Program-made: the position numbers and the translations under genes
Notes under the pieces: model-generated
What the model was told of the DNA's origin: nothing
Database searches by the model: none
The model's input: only the letters and a program-made list of their open reading frames with translations
NCBI GenBank assembly: GCA_934436435.1
Contig: CAKSAN010000023.1
Span: forward strand, 1-10,585
Reading direction: 5' to 3'
Length of the DNA: 10,585 nt
DNA from: an uncultured Acetatifactor sp.
GTDB lineage: Bacteria > Bacillota > Clostridia > Lachnospirales > Lachnospiraceae
Shown here: positions 1 through 7,504 of the stretch, one piece after another
Numbering within the stretch: position 1 is the stretch's first letter
Layout: every line of letters begins with the position of its first letter

Positions 1-29
1 AGTTTATCATGACCGCTTTCGTTTGTCAA
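1..29 (-). promoter_or_regulatory. Sigma-A promoter, third (most downstream) of a tandem set
   Basis: Read on the minus strand, a perfect TTGACA -35 box (24-29) is followed after 17 bp by TAAACT as the -10 box (1-6). The A/T-rich run just upstream of the -35 (30-60) resembles an UP element. Transcription would leave the window at its left edge, so the product is not visible. Together with the two promoters further upstream, this arrangement is typical of rRNA or other stable RNA operons. Confidence 0.75.
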
Positions 30-86
30 CAACTTTTTTAAAAACTTTTTTGTCTTGAAAAACTTTCGTTTTTCGCGACATTTGAC

Positions 87-116
87 ATCTTAGCACACCT
101 TATTGGCAATTGTCAA
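87..116 (-). promoter_or_regulatory. Sigma-A promoter, second of a tandem set
   Basis: On the minus strand a perfect TTGACA (111-116) is followed after 18 bp by TAAGAT (87-92). The bases just before the -10 read TGC, giving an extended -10 motif. It points left, in the same direction as the promoters at 1-29 and 190-218. Their -10 boxes lie about 86 to 103 bp apart. Confidence 0.75.
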
Positions 117-189
117 CAGCTTTTTCAAATCTTTTTAGGACTCGCTTGAACTGTTGTTTTGTCCCGGCACTGCCTCGACAACGAACTCG

Positions 190-218
190 AGTATAGCACC
201 CCACATACTACTTGTCAA
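190..218 (-). promoter_or_regulatory. Sigma-A promoter, first (most upstream) of a tandem set
   Basis: On the minus strand TTGACA (213-218) is followed after exactly 17 bp by TATACT (190-195), close to a textbook sigma-A promoter. Upstream of it on the same strand (219-250) is a strongly A-rich tract consistent with an UP element. It is the outermost of three promoters reading off the left edge. The tandem layout, perfect -35 boxes and A-rich upstream DNA suggest a very highly expressed stable RNA operon beyond the window; that identity is inference. Confidence 0.8.
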
Positions 219-256
219 CATTATTTTTCATTTTTTTTAAACAATTATGTAAAATA

Positions 257-290
257 AAGAAGAAAGCCAATAAATATAGGCTTTCTTCTT
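257..290 (-). terminator. Rho-independent terminator of the five-gene operon, possibly bidirectional
   Basis: A perfect 12-bp inverted repeat (257-268 with 279-290) encloses a 10-nt loop. On the minus strand it comes about 55 nt after the lipoprotein stop codon and is followed by a T-rich stretch (TATTTTA, then a long T/A tract). It probably ends the operon and insulates the promoter cluster at 1-218. The stem also begins with a run of A/G, so it could work on the plus strand too. Confidence 0.8.
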
Positions 291-322
291 GGTATGGTTC
301 TTCTTATATTCCCTTTTTTCCT

Positions 323-336
323 TACAGTTAACTGTA
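323..336. repeat. Perfect 14-bp palindrome downstream of the lipoprotein gene
   Basis: TACAGTTAACTGTA is exactly self-complementary. It lies between the lipoprotein stop codon (344) and the terminator hairpin (257-290). It has no T-tract of its own on the minus strand, so it is not a terminator by itself. It may be a minor RNA hairpin, a protein-binding site or chance. Confidence 0.5.
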
Positions 337-343
337 TATATAC

Positions 344-1087
344 TTATAAAAGTTGAATTGTATATTCATTTGATGCATTTTTAAGATGAAGTGAAATGTT
401 CTGAACAGCATCTGCCATATCTTCATTTATTTCCAGTAGCAGAACCAGTTCCTGTGTATCTCCCGGGTTCAATGTCCCCTGGTAAGTAGACATATCATTG
501 GGCAGCATTGTGGTCAGTGCATTTCCTTTGACGCTGTCATTCACCGTAATAATGTATCTGGAAGATGTGTTGAGGAAATCAATATTCTCTTCCTGTGCAG
601 ATCCGTTAGTCAACGTGAAATTCAACACCAGAAGCTTTTTCCCCGCCGAGGCATCCAACGCGAAATAGTCCTCCGCAGACCCGTCCTCCGGATACGAATC
701 GGTTACCCGGTAATCCGCATACGTCAACGTGACCCCTTCCGCAAGTCCAAAGAAATCCTCCAGGCTGGTCGTAATGTCTTCCTGTGCAGCCGGTGTCTCA
801 ATCTCTGAAGCCGTGGTTCCCGCCGGTTGCTCTTCTGTCTGCACATTCTCCTGTTTTCCGGCTTCCTTGGCCGCATCCTTTTCCAATTTAGCAATCACAA
901 TCTCCGGATCTACCAGACGGCTCCTGTTGTTCGCATCATATTTCAACAGAGTTACCGCCGCATATTCTCCGATTCGCTGTGATTCCTCTTCTGTCAGATC
1001 CGGAATTTCATTTCCGCAGGCAGTCATAGTCAATGCCATTGCACATAACAAAGCGCCGCAGACAATATCTCTTTTGCGTCCTATCAT
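344..1087 (-). CDS. Small extracytoplasmic lipoprotein (DUF4352-like C-terminal domain, tentative)
   Basis: A 247-aa predicted lipoprotein anchored on the outer face of the membrane. The chosen start (1087) has a good AAGGA site 7 nt upstream and gives a compact signal peptide: basic GRKR, a hydrophobic stretch, then a lipobox ending at Cys24 (MTAC). Longer readings from 1117 or 1159 in the same frame put 10-24 extra, mostly charged residues before the signal and are less likely. After a helical segment comes a Glu/Thr/Ala-rich linker (about residues 75-115). The last 130 residues look like a beta-sandwich, with a pattern (GKKLLVLNFTLTN, then NPGDTQELVLLLEI) resembling DUF4352-type immunoglobulin-like domains; that family call is tentative. 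It starts 4 nt after the stop of the upstream polytopic membrane gene, so the two are surely co-transcribed and may work together at the envelope. Function unknown. Confidence 0.8.
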   Translation of the reverse strand: MIGRKRDIVCGALLCAMALTMTACGNEIPDLTEEESQRIGEYAAVTLLKYDANNRSRLVDPEIVIAKLEKDAAKEAGKQENVQTEEQPAGTTASEIETPAAQEDITTSLEDFFGLAEGVTLTYADYRVTDSYPEDGSAEDYFALDASAGKKLLVLNFTLTNGSAQEENIDFLNTSSRYIITVNDSVKGNALTTMLPNDMSTYQGTLNPGDTQELVLLLEINEDMADAVQNISLHLKNASNEYTIQLL

Positions 1088-1091
1088 TCTT

Positions 1092-3263
1092 CTATCCTTC
1101 CCTATCCGTTTTTCCATTATTTCCTGTATTTTTTTCCAGTACAATATAGATTCCGGCAATCACCAGCGCGATCACACCCACAATAAAGAACAGGATCGTC
1201 TTCTGCAATACCGGCGCTCCCCAGTAGTCATATAATGTTATTTTACCACAAGTACACAGAGAAAGCACTAGTCCATATATCCTTACCGGCTTATCTTTTT
1301 TCAAGAATCCCAGTGTCACGCTCACCAATGCAATCAACATGATCAGAATACTATTTACAACAGGCACATTCGTCTTGACAATCAGCGCCATATAAGTGAG
1401 GAATATTACAATGATCAGTTCTCTGTGTTTAAATTTTCTGTAATATCTCTCCTGCAATGTCAGTACCAGGTAAGCCAGTACGAACACAAACATGCACAAA
1501 TAAGTAAGGTAAGAATTCCGGTATACCGGGTTTGCCAGACCAATCAATGCTCCAATCTGTCCTACCAGTACAAATATATTAAATACAAGAATATTTTTCC
1601 CCCGCATGTACTTCACATTGTTGAACAGTAATATGCTCACAAACAGAATCCCCGAAAAGGCCGGCAGCTTTATCATGGACATTAAATTGGCTGCTGCAAA
1701 AAAGCCCAGAGAAAAGGTAAGCAGGATCTCCTGATAGGTAGTCCATCCGTAGACAAGAAACATACTGAGGATCGTTCCCGCCAAAAGCAGATAGACATAT
1801 GGCACTTCCTTGCCGTTTGCAAGAAGCAGAATACAATAAACCGTGATAAGGATCGCATCCAGAGCTTTCAATCCACCTTCCGCAAACCGGGTCAATACCT
1901 TCGTCGCCAAAAGCAATACCGTCAAGCAGATAAGCACCGGCCAGTCATTGTCTATCACGGAAAAAGCGCATACCGAAACAAAACTGAAAAAGTAACAGGG
2001 CAGCCATTTTTTTCGTGTGGTACGCATGGCAATTCCGGAAAGAACTGCAATCACAAATGCCATTGCCGTCAGAGCTATGATTCCGATATAAGCATCGTTC
2101 GCAGATCTTCCCCAATAGTTATTCATTGCCGTGCCGGTTGTAATTCCGGATACCAGAAGAAACGCTATATAGATGGCCAGAAGTCCGTTTTCATTCACTG
2201 CATGCCCTGCCTGTCGTTCCCTGGTTGCATAATTGCCCCGTATTACCAGAATCAAATGTGCGATCAGGAAAAAGACTCCGAATGCCGCTGCAGTCACCCA
2301 GGCAGGCATTTTCTGCGTTCCGATCACGCAGGATACCGTTATGGGAAAAAGGATCGTTGTGCTGATCAATTGTATGAGCTGCGAAGCGGTATGGTATTTG
2401 TGTACCGGCACACAGATGCTTAATGCACTCAGCACCAGGATCAAAGCCAGTACCAGTAACACTTCCGGCTCCGAAAATACCGAAGTTCCAAAAAGAGGAT
2501 ATGCGCAAAGCCAGCATGCCGCAATTCCTAACAGTCTATGTATCAGTGAATCCCTCTTGCTGCTTAAGAAAACCGTCCCCACCGTAATCACCGCTATGAT
2601 CACCGCTGCCGGAAGGATTCCGAAATTATGCAATGACAAAGTATTGATCATAGTCGACAAATACAGGGCGGCTACACCGATGGCAGAAAAGATCTGCGCC
2701 AGCTTCGGCAGCTTTCTGCGAATAAGCAGTTCTGCGATCAGTACCACTCCCAGAGAAACCACATATAAGGAGATTCCCTTGATCCAGCCATTCATAAAAT
2801 ACATGCCCAACAATACCAGTGCTGTGAGAATAAAGATTCCGCCGACAACAGACAGTGCGATCGTCGCAATCAGATATTCTGCATTCTGTCTCCTGGGAGC
2901 CTGCGCAGATACCTGTGCCTGTTGTGCGGTAAACTGTCCCTCGGTCTGTGACGATTGTTGTTCTGCTGTCGCCCTTTCTTCCTCTGTCACCATCGACGGT
3001 ACATTCACATTTTGTTGTGTTGCGGATACCGTTGAATCGGTTCCGCCGTCTTTGTTTGTATTAAGTTGCTGTCTCTGATGCCAGAATTCCACGCTTTTAT
3101 CAAGCTCTGCCTGTAGCTGTTCTACATATTCCGGCTGTCTCTGTATTCTTGGAAGCAATTGCTGTAAGTACTTGGTAAATATCGGATCATTAGATTGCAT
3201 CAAATATTCCCTGGCCTGCTGTTCCAGAACCTTTGCACGTTCCTGTTGTGTATTCGTCTCCAT
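1092..3263 (-). CDS. Large polytopic membrane protein, DUF2339-like
   Basis: A 723-aa protein. The first ~125 residues are soluble: a charged helical part (1-65), then a Gln/Ser/Thr-rich, probably disordered linker (66-125). From about residue 129 to 710 the chain is almost entirely hydrophobic, with roughly 18-20 membrane segments and short charged loops. The first two membrane segments, followed by a Gly- and Ala-rich stretch with LYLST (about residues 190-204), resemble DUF2339/DUF2157-type predicted membrane proteins. No catalytic or transport motif was recognised. The start is supported by AAGGA 7 nt upstream, with nearly the same GGGAAGGATA string as the next gene's site. It lies 27 nt after hflX and 4 nt before the lipoprotein gene, within the two-component operon. 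Role unknown; an envelope function is inferred only from topology and neighbours. Confidence 0.85.
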   Translation of the reverse strand: METNTQQERAKVLEQQAREYLMQSNDPIFTKYLQQLLPRIQRQPEYVEQLQAELDKSVEFWHQRQQLNTNKDGGTDSTVSATQQNVNVPSMVTEEERATAEQQSSQTEGQFTAQQAQVSAQAPRRQNAEYLIATIALSVVGGIFILTALVLLGMYFMNGWIKGISLYVVSLGVVLIAELLIRRKLPKLAQIFSAIGVAALYLSTMINTLSLHNFGILPAAVIIAVITVGTVFLSSKRDSLIHRLLGIAACWLCAYPLFGTSVFSEPEVLLVLALILVLSALSICVPVHKYHTASQLIQLISTTILFPITVSCVIGTQKMPAWVTAAAFGVFFLIAHLILVIRGNYATRERQAGHAVNENGLLAIYIAFLLVSGITTGTAMNNYWGRSANDAYIGIIALTAMAFVIAVLSGIAMRTTRKKWLPCYFFSFVSVCAFSVIDNDWPVLICLTVLLLATKVLTRFAEGGLKALDAILITVYCILLLANGKEVPYVYLLLAGTILSMFLVYGWTTYQEILLTFSLGFFAAANLMSMIKLPAFSGILFVSILLFNNVKYMRGKNILVFNIFVLVGQIGALIGLANPVYRNSYLTYLCMFVFVLAYLVLTLQERYYRKFKHRELIIVIFLTYMALIVKTNVPVVNSILIMLIALVSVTLGFLKKDKPVRIYGLVLSLCTCGKITLYDYWGAPVLQKTILFFIVGVIALVIAGIYIVLEKNTGNNGKTDREG

Positions 3264-3290
3264 CGTTTTATCCTTCCCTCATTGTAATAT

Positions 3291-4574
3291 TTACAGCACT
3301 ATATATTCTCTGTACCTTTCCATATCCTGCCTGTGACAATCCGCATGGATCAGAATGCCGTCTTCCCGGTACTCTCTGGAGAGGATCTGTGCCTGCTCCA
3401 TCAGATAGGAAGCCACATTTCCCGCACTGTAAGGAATCAGGAATACACACTCTGCATTGTCCGCATAGACTTTCTGTTCGACAGCCTCTGCCAGTTCCCG
3501 GATGCCGATATTCTGCCCGGCGGCCAGATACCAGTTTTCCTGTCTCTTTTGTGGCAGTGGTTCCATTCCGCATTTATCAGCCTTATTATACACTATGATC
3601 TGTGGAATGTCACCCGCTCCCAGTTCTTTTAAAGTATCTGCGGTCACCTGCATCTGCTGTCTGTAATTTTCGTCACTGAAATCCACCACCTGGATCAGCA
3701 GATCCGCATACTTTACTTCTTCCAGCGTGGAGCGGAAGGCTTTTACCAGACCATGGGGCAGTTTATTAATAAATCCAACCGTATCTGTCAGGAAAAACGG
3801 CTTATTATGCCCGGTATCCACGCTGCGGACACTGGTTTCCAGTGTGGCGAACAACATGTCCTTTTCCATGACGGTCTTATCCGGCAGTTCGCCGAACTGT
3901 TCCACCATACGATTCAGGATCGTGGATTTTCCCGCATTGGTATACCCCACTAATGCCACCTGTGGGATCCGGGACTGCTGTCTCTTCTTACGCTGCACTT
4001 CTCTGGTCCTGCCCACATCTTCCAATTCCTTTTTCAGTTCCGTGATGCGATGTTCGATCTTACGTCTGTCCAGTTCCAGCTTTTTCTCACCGGTACCCTT
4101 ATTACTCATACTGCCGCTGGCACCGCCCTGACGGCTCAGGGCATCATACATTCCCACCAGTCTCGGCAGCATGTATTGCAGTCTGGCGGTCTCCACCTGT
4201 AGTTTTGCCTCTCTGGTCTGTGCCCGTATGGCAAAAATATCCAGAATCAGATTGGTCCGGTCGATGATCGGAAGCTCCAGTTCATTCCCCAGATTACGCA
4301 CCTGCGACGGTGTCAGGGAATTATCGAATACGATCTCCTGTGCCCCACACTCTTCTGCCAGTCTGCGCACTTCCGCCACTTTTCCGGTTCCGATATACAA
4401 CGCCTTATTGATGTGGTCCAGCCGCTGTACGATCTGACCCACCACTTCTTTTTCCGCAGCTTCCGCCAGACTTGCCAGTTCCTCCATGGAACGCTCGAAA
4501 TCCGGCTCCTCGCCGACATCCACACCGACTAACAGTACCTTTACCGGTGCTTCCTGTATCTGTTCTTCCCTCAT
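3291..4574 (-). CDS. hflX: GTPase HflX (ribosome-associated, ribosome-splitting)
   Basis: About 427 aa, normal for the family. The N-terminal HflX domain shows the YIGTGK and FDNSLTPSQVRNL motifs, and the linker carries DRTNLILDIFAIRAQTREAK, LSRQGG and GEKKLELDRR. The GTPase domain has the P-loop GYTNAGKS (residues 210-217), switch II DTVGF (264-268) and NKAD specificity motif (330-333). HflX binds the 50S subunit and, in studied bacteria, splits or rescues stalled 70S ribosomes during heat or antibiotic stress; that role is known from the family, not shown here. The start at 4574 is preferred because it begins the conserved domain. Its AAGGA lies 11 nt upstream, a bit far; reading back to 4619 would add 15 residues and overlap the kinase gene. 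It sits 25 nt after the kinase gene and is probably co-transcribed with the two-component system. Confidence 0.95.
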   Translation of the reverse strand: MREEQIQEAPVKVLLVGVDVGEEPDFERSMEELASLAEAAEKEVVGQIVQRLDHINKALYIGTGKVAEVRRLAEECGAQEIVFDNSLTPSQVRNLGNELELPIIDRTNLILDIFAIRAQTREAKLQVETARLQYMLPRLVGMYDALSRQGGASGSMSNKGTGEKKLELDRRKIEHRITELKKELEDVGRTREVQRKKRQQSRIPQVALVGYTNAGKSTILNRMVEQFGELPDKTVMEKDMLFATLETSVRSVDTGHNKPFFLTDTVGFINKLPHGLVKAFRSTLEEVKYADLLIQVVDFSDENYRQQMQVTADTLKELGAGDIPQIIVYNKADKCGMEPLPQKRQENWYLAAGQNIGIRELAEAVEQKVYADNAECVFLIPYSAGNVASYLMEQAQILSREYREDGILIHADCHRQDMERYREYIVL

Positions 4575-4599
4575 ATAGAAATATATCCTTTTTAATTTA

Positions 4600-6096
4600 C
4601 TATTTTGTCTCCAGCTCAAACCAGAATTCCACGCCGTTATTATAATTGATCACACCATATTTCTGGTTCATGGATTCCATGATGGCCCTGACGATGGACA
4701 GTCCCACACCGCTGCCGCCGTACTCTCTGGTTCTTGCCTTATCTACCTTATAGAACTTTTCCCAGATATGGTCGATGGAATCTTCCGGGATCGGTTTTCC
4801 CGTATTGAATACCGATACCCGCACTTTACCGTCCTTTTGTTCCATTTTCACATCTATGATCTTGTCATCTTCACAGTGATTGACCGCATTGGAAAAGAAG
4901 TTCATGAATACTTCTTCTATTTTAAATTCATCTGCCCATGCATAGATCGGCGGATACTCTTCCATCCGCACCGTGATTTCGTGCTGCTTTGTCAAAATTG
5001 CCGCCGACTGAATATAATTTTTCACCAGTGCCGTAAGGTCAAAACGTTCCATGGTCACCACATCATTGCCGAATTCCAGCTGGTTCAGGGTCAGAAGCTT
5101 TTTCACCATATTGTTCATCTTCGCCGCTTCGTCCACAATAACATCACAGTAGAACTGTCTGCTCTCGGGATCGTCATTGATTTCCTCCTGCAAGCCCTCC
5201 GCATAGCCCTGGATCAGTGCAATGGGGGTTTTGAGTTCGTGGGATACATTAGCCAGGAATTCCTTGCGCATTTCGTCAATGGCTTCCTTCTTCTCCACAT
5301 CCCGCTGCAACTCATTGTTCGCTGTCTTCAGTTCCGAAATGGTTCTCTCCAGGGAATCGGACAACTTATTGATATTCTCTCCCAACAGGTCGATTTCATT
5401 ATGGGCTTTTCCCTGATATTTTGCCTCAAAATCCAGCTGTACCATTCGTTCCGAAATATTGTTCAGTTCCAGGATCGGTTTCGTCACGCTCCGGGAGACA
5501 AACCAGATGATAATACCACCCGCCATTGCCCCCAGACATCCCACAAGAGCATAGAAGCGGTTTGCGATCTTTGCACTTTCCTGAATACTGGAAAGAGGGG
5601 TCTGCATAATAAAGGAAATACCGGTATTCAGTCTTCCGTAGATCTCCAAGTATTCCTTGCCCTCCTGTCCGGTCATCTGGATCACATAGTCATCACCGTT
5701 TTCTATCACACGATCACTGTCCAAGGGAATGCCGAAGCCGAACACATAGCCGATCAGGCGGTTCTCCAGTCTCTCACCGCCGTTGACGGATACATATTTC
5801 ATATTGGAATTCACATCCATGACACACACCGTCATATTGTAACTTCTGCACACATCATCCAGTTCTCTGGCAAATTCTTCCGAACCGTAGCTGTCACTTT
5901 CTGCCGCCTGCTTAATGGTTCCGTAGGCATCGTGAATGACATCCAGTTTACTCTGCCTATAGACTTTTCCCAGAAATATATAGTTGAGCATCAGGCACAG
6001 CAGAATCGTACCGATCATCAGTCCGATAAAGATCCAGGCAAACTGTCCTCTGATGGAATGTATTTTTCCCGTCCGCATTTTATTCCGCTGTTTCAT
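4600..6096 (-). CDS. Sensor histidine kinase of a two-component system (VanS-like)
   Basis: A 498-aa membrane sensor kinase. Order: cytoplasmic N-terminus; TM1 (about 18-42); extracytoplasmic sensor domain of about 135 residues (44-180) with no recognised ligand-binding motif; TM2 (about 181-201); HAMP (about 202-254); a short coiled coil; HisKA with the phospho-acceptor in FLANVSHELKTP (His286); HATPase with the N box at Asn403 (NFFSNAVNH) and the G2 loop GGSGVGLSIV (460-469). The G1 region reads NTGKPI in place of the usual D-x-G-x-G, a variant I associate with VanS-like kinases of Clostridia. The first ATG (6096) overlaps the regulator gene by 17 nt. A second in-frame ATG (6078) begins 1 nt after that gene's stop, and neither has a strong Shine-Dalgarno, so the start is uncertain by six codons. 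The signal sensed cannot be told from sequence. Confidence 0.93.
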   Translation of the reverse strand: MKQRNKMRTGKIHSIRGQFAWIFIGLMIGTILLCLMLNYIFLGKVYRQSKLDVIHDAYGTIKQAAESDSYGSEEFARELDDVCRSYNMTVCVMDVNSNMKYVSVNGGERLENRLIGYVFGFGIPLDSDRVIENGDDYVIQMTGQEGKEYLEIYGRLNTGISFIMQTPLSSIQESAKIANRFYALVGCLGAMAGGIIIWFVSRSVTKPILELNNISERMVQLDFEAKYQGKAHNEIDLLGENINKLSDSLERTISELKTANNELQRDVEKKEAIDEMRKEFLANVSHELKTPIALIQGYAEGLQEEINDDPESRQFYCDVIVDEAAKMNNMVKKLLTLNQLEFGNDVVTMERFDLTALVKNYIQSAAILTKQHEITVRMEEYPPIYAWADEFKIEEVFMNFFSNAVNHCEDDKIIDVKMEQKDGKVRVSVFNTGKPIPEDSIDHIWEKFYKVDKARTREYGGSGVGLSIVRAIMESMNQKYGVINYNNGVEFWFELETK

Positions 6097-6763
6097 CCAT
6101 CTTGTACCCCATTCCCCATATGGTCTTTATGAGGTTTCCTTCCTCACCTAATTTACTGCGCAGCTTTTTCACATGAGTGTCAATGGTTCGGGCATCTCCG
6201 AAATAATCATAGTTCCACACGTTGTTCAGTATCTTCTCTCTGGACAGGGCAATTCCTTTATTTTCCATAAAATAGGTCAGCAGTTCAAATTCCTTGTAGC
6301 TTAAGTCCACATCTTTTCCGGCAATGATCACACGATGAGCCGCCTTATCTACGGTAATGCCTCCACAGGTCAGTGCTTCCTCCTGCCCCAACTGGTTCGT
6401 TCTGCGCAGTATTGCTTCCACACGGGCCACCAGGATCTTGGGGCTGAAGGGCTTGGAAATATACTCATCCACCCCCAGCTGGAATCCCTGCAGTTCGTCT
6501 CTCTCATCTCCACGGGCCGTCAGCATGATGATCGGAACTTTGGAATTGACACGGATCTCCCGGCACACCTGCCAGCCATCCATCTTCGGCATCATTACAT
6601 CCAGAATGATCAGTGCAATATCTTTTTCCTTGTAAAAAATATCCAGTGCTTCCTCACCGTCTCCGGCCTCCAGCACATCAAAGTTGCTCTTTACCAAAAA
6701 ATCCCGGACAAGCTTACGCATTCTGCTCTCATCATCCACTACCAATATTTTGAGTCTGTCCAT
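6080..6763 (-). CDS. OmpR/PhoB-family response regulator
   Basis: A 227-aa DNA-binding response regulator. The receiver domain (1-120) has the acidic pair Asp10-Asp11, phospho-acceptor Asp55 in LDVMMPKMDGW, Thr82 and Lys104 (SKPF). The C-terminal winged helix (about 128-224) shows the hallmarks KEFELLTYF, the RTIDTHVKKLRSKLG recognition helix and the IKTIWGMGYKM wing. It is the first gene of the five-gene operon and partner of the kinase that overlaps its 3' end, which presumably phosphorylates Asp55. The start has a GGTGAGG-like site just upstream. The target genes are unknown; autoregulation through the 135-bp upstream region is plausible. Confidence 0.95.
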   Translation of the reverse strand: MDRLKILVVDDESRMRKLVRDFLVKSNFDVLEAGDGEEALDIFYKEKDIALIILDVMMPKMDGWQVCREIRVNSKVPIIMLTARGDERDELQGFQLGVDEYISKPFSPKILVARVEAILRRTNQLGQEEALTCGGITVDKAAHRVIIAGKDVDLSYKEFELLTYFMENKGIALSREKILNNVWNYDYFGDARTIDTHVKKLRSKLGEEGNLIKTIWGMGYKMDETAE

Positions 6764-6797
6764 ACACCCTCACCTTCCTATCATAAGTTATAATGAA

Positions 6798-6841
6798 GCA
6801 AAATCACCGATCAGCCAATATAATATGATTTATGATTTTGC
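6798..6841. repeat. 9-bp inverted repeat in the leader of the response-regulator operon
   Basis: GCAAAATCA (6798-6806) and TGATTTTGC (6833-6841) are perfect complements separated by 26 nt. Inside and beside the upstream arm, the minus strand carries a tandem AATCATA repeat, the spacing style of OmpR-type sites. No T-tract follows, so I do not read it as a terminator of the upstream gene pair. It may be an operator or an RNA hairpin in the 5' leader. Confidence 0.45.
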
Positions 6842-6874
6842 AAGATGCAATGAATGAGCTATGCTCACGATATG

Positions 6875-6902
6875 GTAATACTATAGCTTGTAAATATGTC
6901 AA
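6875..6902 (-). promoter_or_regulatory. Candidate sigma-A promoter for the response-regulator operon
   Basis: On the minus strand TTGACA (6897-6902) is followed after 16 bp by TATTAC (6875-6880). The -35 box includes the TGA stop codon of the preceding gene. Transcription would start near 6868, leaving a leader of about 105 nt before the regulator ATG. That leader holds the inverted repeat at 6798-6841 and a small TGAGC-ATA-GCTCA hairpin. The -35 is perfect; the -10 is only moderate. Confidence 0.5.
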
Positions 6903-7504
6903 TTTTGTGAATCCTGCGTTTCGATATGTAATTCTCTCTCTTTTTCCCGCACCGTCTGTTCCCTCTGGGTCAGTTCCTGCTCCCAGGAAGCGTATTTGTT
7001 CTGAAGATTTCTCTCATAATTCAGAATATTGGGCTGATCTGAGTTCAGTGTGATGATAAACATTGCAATAATGGCAATTACCATCAAAAGATTCATGATC
7101 AGTGACAGGCGGAATGTAGTATTGCCGCCCCCCGTTTTCGGAGCCGGCTGAATCCTCTTTCTGGCCGGAGATGTTTTTTCCCTGATGTCCGCAAAATTCG
7201 TCCACAGGGGAATCGGCGGAATCTCTTCCCCCAGCATTTCCTTTTCCGCCTGCAATTCCATCTGCAATTCCCGGAGATATTCCAAACCTACCGGGGTGCG
7301 AAATACTCTTTCTTCCAATGCCTTTTTATAAATCGCCAGCACGGATTCCTGATTGGTATGGTCGATTCGTTTATCCAGATACGCTATTTTCTGCCGCTCC
7401 TGCTCCGCAAGCTTCGCATCCTTCTCTGAATAGAAAGCAAACCCGGACACCACCTTATCCGTCCGCTCCTGTTTTTGCTGTTCCTGTTCTCTCTGTACAT
7501 CCAT
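6899..7504 (-). CDS. Unrecognised single-pass membrane protein with charged helical regions
   Basis: A 201-aa protein I cannot assign. Residues 1-110 are charged and helical, with a stretch (about 17-90) containing YLDKRID, LAIYKKALEERVF and TPVGLEYLRELQMEL. From memory, similar SF-x-TPVG-x-x-YL patterns recur in uncharacterised Clostridia proteins, but I cannot name a family. A Pro/Lys/Gly linker (111-130) leads to one membrane segment (about 133-153), then a second charged helical, coiled-coil-like tail (155-195) rich in Glu, Gln and Arg. No signal peptide or catalytic motif was seen. Its ATG overlaps the hydrolase stop by one base (TAATG), and its GGAGGAG ribosome site lies within the hydrolase gene, so translation is coupled. 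It could be a membrane scaffold or structural partner; that is a guess from architecture. Confidence 0.8.
   Translation of the reverse strand: MDVQREQEQQKQERTDKVVSGFAFYSEKDAKLAEQERQKIAYLDKRIDHTNQESVLAIYKKALEERVFRTPVGLEYLRELQMELQAEKEMLGEEIPPIPLWTNFADIREKTSPARKRIQPAPKTGGGNTTFRLSLIMNLLMVIAIIAMFIITLNSDQPNILNYERNLQNKYASWEQELTQREQTVREKERELHIETQDSQN

Noticed and set aside
1088..1159. Longer lipoprotein gene starting at 1159 or 1117
   Set aside because: These starts overlap the upstream gene and put charged residues before the signal peptide; the start at 1087 has the best ribosome site and a proper lipoprotein signal.
2233..3078. A 281-codon open frame on the plus strand opposite the membrane protein gene
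   Set aside because: Antisense shadow of the 723-aa gene; no ribosome site, no coherent domain, Ser/Thr/Cys-rich low-order composition.
4768..6132. A 454-codon open frame on the plus strand opposite the histidine kinase
   Set aside because: It lies fully antisense to a kinase with all conserved boxes, has no ribosome site, and its His/Ile/Phe-rich composition is what the reversed kinase codons give.
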